NCBI GenBank assembly: GCA_938017655.1
Contig: CALIJO010000090.1
Coordinates: forward strand, 1-6,457
Origin: an uncultured Candidatus Saccharibacteria bacterium
GTDB taxonomy: Bacteria; Patescibacteriota; Saccharimonadia; Saccharimonadales; Saccharimonadaceae
Direction of reading: 5' to 3'
Length of the DNA stretch: 6,457 nt
In this document: piece by piece, positions 3,870 through 6,457 of the stretch
Numbering within the stretch: the stretch's first letter is position 1
Layout of the letters: every line of letters begins with the position of its first letter
Program-made: the position numbers and the translations under genes
Notes under the pieces: model-generated
The model's database searches: none
What the model was told of the DNA's origin: nothing
What the model saw: only the letters and a program-made list of their open reading frames with translations

Positions 3870-6457
3870 CTAGGATTTTTTCCAGAAAATTCCAGGGGCT
3901 GTCGGCGCATTATCGATTCGGAGATACGAATAGTCACCATAATATCCATTAGTGCCTTTTTGACCTATAATATTTGCGTTATGTAATGGCTGCGAAGCGG
4001 ATGTTACTGACGTCGTTACAAAAGTATCAGAGGCCCAAATTTTTTTGATACTACTATCATACAAAAAGTAGTCCATATTGGTAACTTTTGCTGTATTCCA
4101 CCCTGTCAAATCCAGTTCGTCAACAGTATTTCGTGTCATGCCAAAACACTCTAACATATTCGTCACATTACTGGTATTCCAAGATGATAAATCTAGATTT
4201 TTAGGATACCAGGTGTAGAAAAAGATTTCTTGTAGATTAGTTGCCTTGGAGGTATTAAAGTTCAATTTAATACTTTCAAAATTTTTAAAGCCTTCCTCAT
4301 TGAGTGCAAAAATATGACTAAAGTCTTCGACATTTGACGTTTCTAGCCCGGTTACATCAAATTCATTGAATGAGCCTATACCATAAAATGCCCATGAGAG
4401 ATCTTTTAGACGTGGCGTATCAAGATTTGGGGCCTTTACTTTTCTAATAAAGCGATTACTCTGAAATAAGCGCGCCATCGTCTCCAATTTTGGAGCCGAA
4501 TGTCTTGTTGGCCAAATAACATCAGATACGCCATAGCTATGACTATCGGCCCTACCAATGTAATGATCTCTTATGGAATCTGCCGTTAATTCATTGAATC
4601 GCCCTTTAAACATTCTGCTCATATCCTTAAGATTATCGAATCGAAAATGCGAGATGTCCACATCTTTAGGACAAATCCCCTCAAACATACCTTGCATTGT
4701 TGTTACAGAGTCGGTCGTAAAACCTGGATTAAAAATAATTCTATCGTTAGCGCAAGCCATAGAGAACATATACGACATATCAGTAACATTAGAGGCTTTA
4801 AGACTTTTTGCTACTTGGTCAATTCCTTTGTAATTAGGTGTATTATAGAACATTTTGGACATATTCGTGACATTATCAGTATCAATCTGGTCAAAATTTT
4901 TTAGCGTGGTGAGATTGGAACAATTCTCAAATAATGAACTCATATCCGTGGTAGCTAATGTATTAAAAACTTTAGGAAGCGTAATAGTTAGAACTTTAGC
5001 GTTCTTAAACATATTTTTAATATTGGTAGCTTTAGTAATATTTAATCCATCGAGACCAACATTTATACTTCCCTTATAATTTTCATACATAGACTCCATA
5101 GTTCTAATATACTCACCACCAGAGGGTATGCCATCATTAAAGAGGCTATTTTGAGTATTCGCCCCCATGAACATTTCGGAAAGATCTTCGGCCTTATTTA
5201 GCTTTATTGTTCCATTATTATTTCTAAAATGACTAATATTGGAGTTCTTAAACATTTTAGAAAAATTTTTGGTATTCTCAAAAGTCCATTTGTCTATCCA
5301 AAAATCTACACTAGACAAGCTGGCATCCTCAAACATTGAACTAGCATCTTCAACTTCGGCAAATTTAGATTCATGAAGCCATAGTTCCCTAAATATAACA
5401 CCTTTGAACATTCTCTTAGTGTTTTTTAGGCTATCTGTATTTATATATGTAAGATCAAAAATTACCTGAAGATCTGTTATATTTTCATAAGCAGATTCCG
5501 CGTTTTCTACTGGATATTTATGCCATTGATTTGCAAAATCCGAAAGAGCACGACCGTATAAATAATGATCGCCCATATTATGCATTATATGAGAAACATC
5601 TTTAACGCCTGAAAAATCGATATTTTTATTAGTATACCCATCAGTGAATTCATATTCAAGTGTACTAAAAGTGTCCAGCCCTGCAAACATATACGAAAGG
5701 TCCTTATTCATGATAAAGACATCGGTTTCGGACCAGATGCATGGGTAATATTTGCCATCTTTTTTGTACACGCCTAGGTAGGCTTCCGGACTCGATTCGT
5801 CGGTAGAGATTTTAAAAGTGTTCGCGGCGGTAATCTGATCGCTGCATTTATTTCTACCAAAGGTAAAATTTCTCAAATAATAAGAGCCGTCGCTAGGAAC
5901 TTGTTTGGTGAGGTCCGTGAGATATTCACCAGATAATCCCATGGCTTTTCTAATACTAGTATTAATATCACGACCTGGCTTTAAGGTGGTGGTCATAGTT
6001 TCCTTAGCAAGGAGAGTAAAGATAAGCTTATTTTTGTAATTATCGGTAGGAAGATTATTGTCTAAACCAAAACCTAAATTAAATTTAATAGTTTCAGTGG
6101 CGGGATCTGGATTAGTTTTAATCTTGAGTGGAGTACTGAGTTTCGGGATGGCTGAGTAAATATCATCATTGGTATCTTTCACATTATAGCCGTATTGGTT
6201 ATGCATACTAGAGATGTTCGTGTCGGCTGAGACGGAGTCAATACGACTATGATTATCTGTTTTTGATGGCATGAGATTGTTCTGGTCGGTCTCACTGGAC
6301 ATAAGTAGTTCATAGCCAGTGTAACTATTGGTAGAAACATTAATATCTACGGTCTTTTTTAGGTTTTTACTAGAAACTGGATTATTATGTTCAACATTAG
6401 CATCGCCAGATATACCAATTGAGGCTGAGGTTGCAAAACTTGGCTCAGTTAAATTTA
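3870..6457 (-). CDS. BspA-like (DUF285) repeat surface protein, 5' end outside window
   Basis: The frame is open to the right edge, 51 codons beyond the first internal ATG (6302), so at least 861 residues exist and the N-terminus is missing. Counting from the edge, residues 1-151 form a Ser/Thr/Asn-rich beta-domain with VSTNSYTGYELLMSS and a closing strand YKNKLIFTLLAKE. I associate this module with secreted Saccharibacteria proteins. About 152-250 is a linker ending in the pre-repeat strand YPCIWSETDVFIMN. About 250-816 holds 19 degenerate DUF285 units built on NxTNMSxMF (for example NVTNMSKMF, DVSHIM, DMSRMF). These leucine-rich-like repeats are found in adhesins such as Tannerella BspA. 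The C-terminus (APGIFWKKS) has no sorting motif or membrane segment, so any anchor must lie upstream. A role in attachment to host cells or matrix is inferred from the family. Confidence 0.85.
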   Translation of the reverse strand, partial: NLTEPSFATSASIGISGDANVEHNNPVSSKNLKKTVDINVSTNSYTGYELLMSSETDQNNLMPSKTDNHSRIDSVSADTNISSMHNQYGYNVKDTNDDIYSAIPKLSTPLKIKTNPDPATETIKFNLGFGLDNNLPTDNYKNKLIFTLLAKETMTTTLKPGRDINTSIRKAMGLSGEYLTDLTKQVPSDGSYYLRNFTFGRNKCSDQITAANTFKISTDESSPEAYLGVYKKDGKYYPCIWSETDVFIMNKDLSYMFAGLDTFSTLEYEFTDGYTNKNIDFSGVKDVSHIMHNMGDHYLYGRALSDFANQWHKYPVENAESAYENITDLQVIFDLTYINTDSLKNTKRMFKGVIFRELWLHESKFAEVEDASSMFEDASLSSVDFWIDKWTFENTKNFSKMFKNSNISHFRNNNGTIKLNKAEDLSEMFMGANTQNSLFNDGIPSGGEYIRTMESMYENYKGSINVGLDGLNITKATNIKNMFKNAKVLTITLPKVFNTLATTDMSSLFENCSNLTTLKNFDQIDTDNVTNMSKMFYNTPNYKGIDQVAKSLKASNVTDMSYMFSMACANDRIIFNPGFTTDSVTTMQGMFEGICPKDVDISHFRFDNLKDMSRMFKGRFNELTADSIRDHYIGRADSHSYGVSDVIWPTRHSAPKLETMARLFQSNRFIRKVKAPNLDTPRLKDLSWAFYGIGSFNEFDVTGLETSNVEDFSHIFALNEEGFKNFESIKLNFNTSKATNLQEIFFYTWYPKNLDLSSWNTSNVTNMLECFGMTRNTVDELDLTGWNTAKVTNMDYFLYDSSIKKIWASDTFVTTSVTSASQPLHNANIIGQKGTNGYYGDYSYLRIDNAPTAPGIFWKKS
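4008..5705 (-). repeat. Array of 19 coding DUF285 repeat units
   Basis: Counting each (N/D)xxxMF-type core gives 19 units. Most are 20-30 residues apart. One gap of about 50 residues falls between SRMFKGR and ARLFQSN (near 4470-4620). Units are strongly diverged at DNA level, with only patches such as CATATTCGTNACATTA recurring (about 4157 and 4859). The array therefore looks old rather than recently amplified. GC is about 30% in the lines I counted. Confidence 0.75.

Noticed and set aside
4008..5705. CRISPR array or tandem DNA repeat
   Set aside because: The periodic similarity is a coding repeat at protein level, with diverged DNA and no constant repeat-spacer structure.
3870..6302. ATG at 6302 as the true start of the BspA-like gene
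   Set aside because: The frame stays open to the window edge and the upstream residues (VSTNSYTGYELL) belong to the same domain, so the start lies outside.
131..6457. Alternative genetic code with TGA as glycine (as in Gracilibacteria/Absconditabacteria)
   Set aside because: All genes read through with the standard code, without internal TGA, and glycines in conserved motifs use GGN. The absence of TGA stops among five genes is too small a sample.

Overview
The window most resembles a chromosome segment from a Patescibacteria (CPR) bacterium, probably a Candidatus Saccharibacteria (TM7) lineage. Four things point there: a large secreted protein whose N-terminal beta-domain has the VSTN-x-YTGYxLxMSS signature I associate with TM7 surface proteins, joined to BspA-type (DUF285) repeats; very small monocistronic genes; minus-strand genes that lack Shine-Dalgarno sites and have a -10 box 6-7 nt before the ATG; and a stripped-down clamp-loader subunit. 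Stops used are TAA and TAG only, and the standard code reads every gene cleanly. The lineage call is an inference, since there is no rRNA or marker phylogeny here.

Layout, left to right. Positions 1-150 hold a compact plus-strand unit: a near-consensus sigma70 promoter with 17-nt spacing, a palindromic operator-like site over its start, and a roughly 55-nt RNA ending in a terminator. Everything after it is on the minus strand. A NYN-domain (PIN-like) ribonuclease candidate (131-655) converges on that small RNA and overlaps its 3' end. Next come a tRNA-Thr(UGU) (763-838) with its own promoter and terminator and a strange T-loop, a membrane-anchored TPR protein (982-1845), and a 162-bp spacer with a diverged 45-bp duplication. 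These are followed by a minimal DNA polymerase III delta'-like protein (2008-2676), an RluA-family pseudouridine synthase (2745-3752), and a giant BspA-like repeat protein (3870 to beyond the right edge, 5' end missing).

The genes look like independent units rather than an operon. Intrinsic terminators follow the pseudouridine synthase, the TPR gene and the tRNA, and each of the four complete minus-strand CDSs has its own start-proximal -10 box. The central block (TPR, delta', RluA) is housekeeping-like, about 43-53% GC in the lines I counted. The NYN gene (about 27-30%) and the DUF285 array (about 30%) are clearly more AT-rich, so they look like accessory or faster-evolving material.

The observations most worth a second look are the plus-strand mini-unit facing the NYN gene, the tRNA-Thr with non-canonical D- and T-loop contacts, the shared leaderless start architecture, and the 19-unit BspA-like protein with a base-composition break between its N-terminal module and its repeats. 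No established new defence or mobile system is evident.
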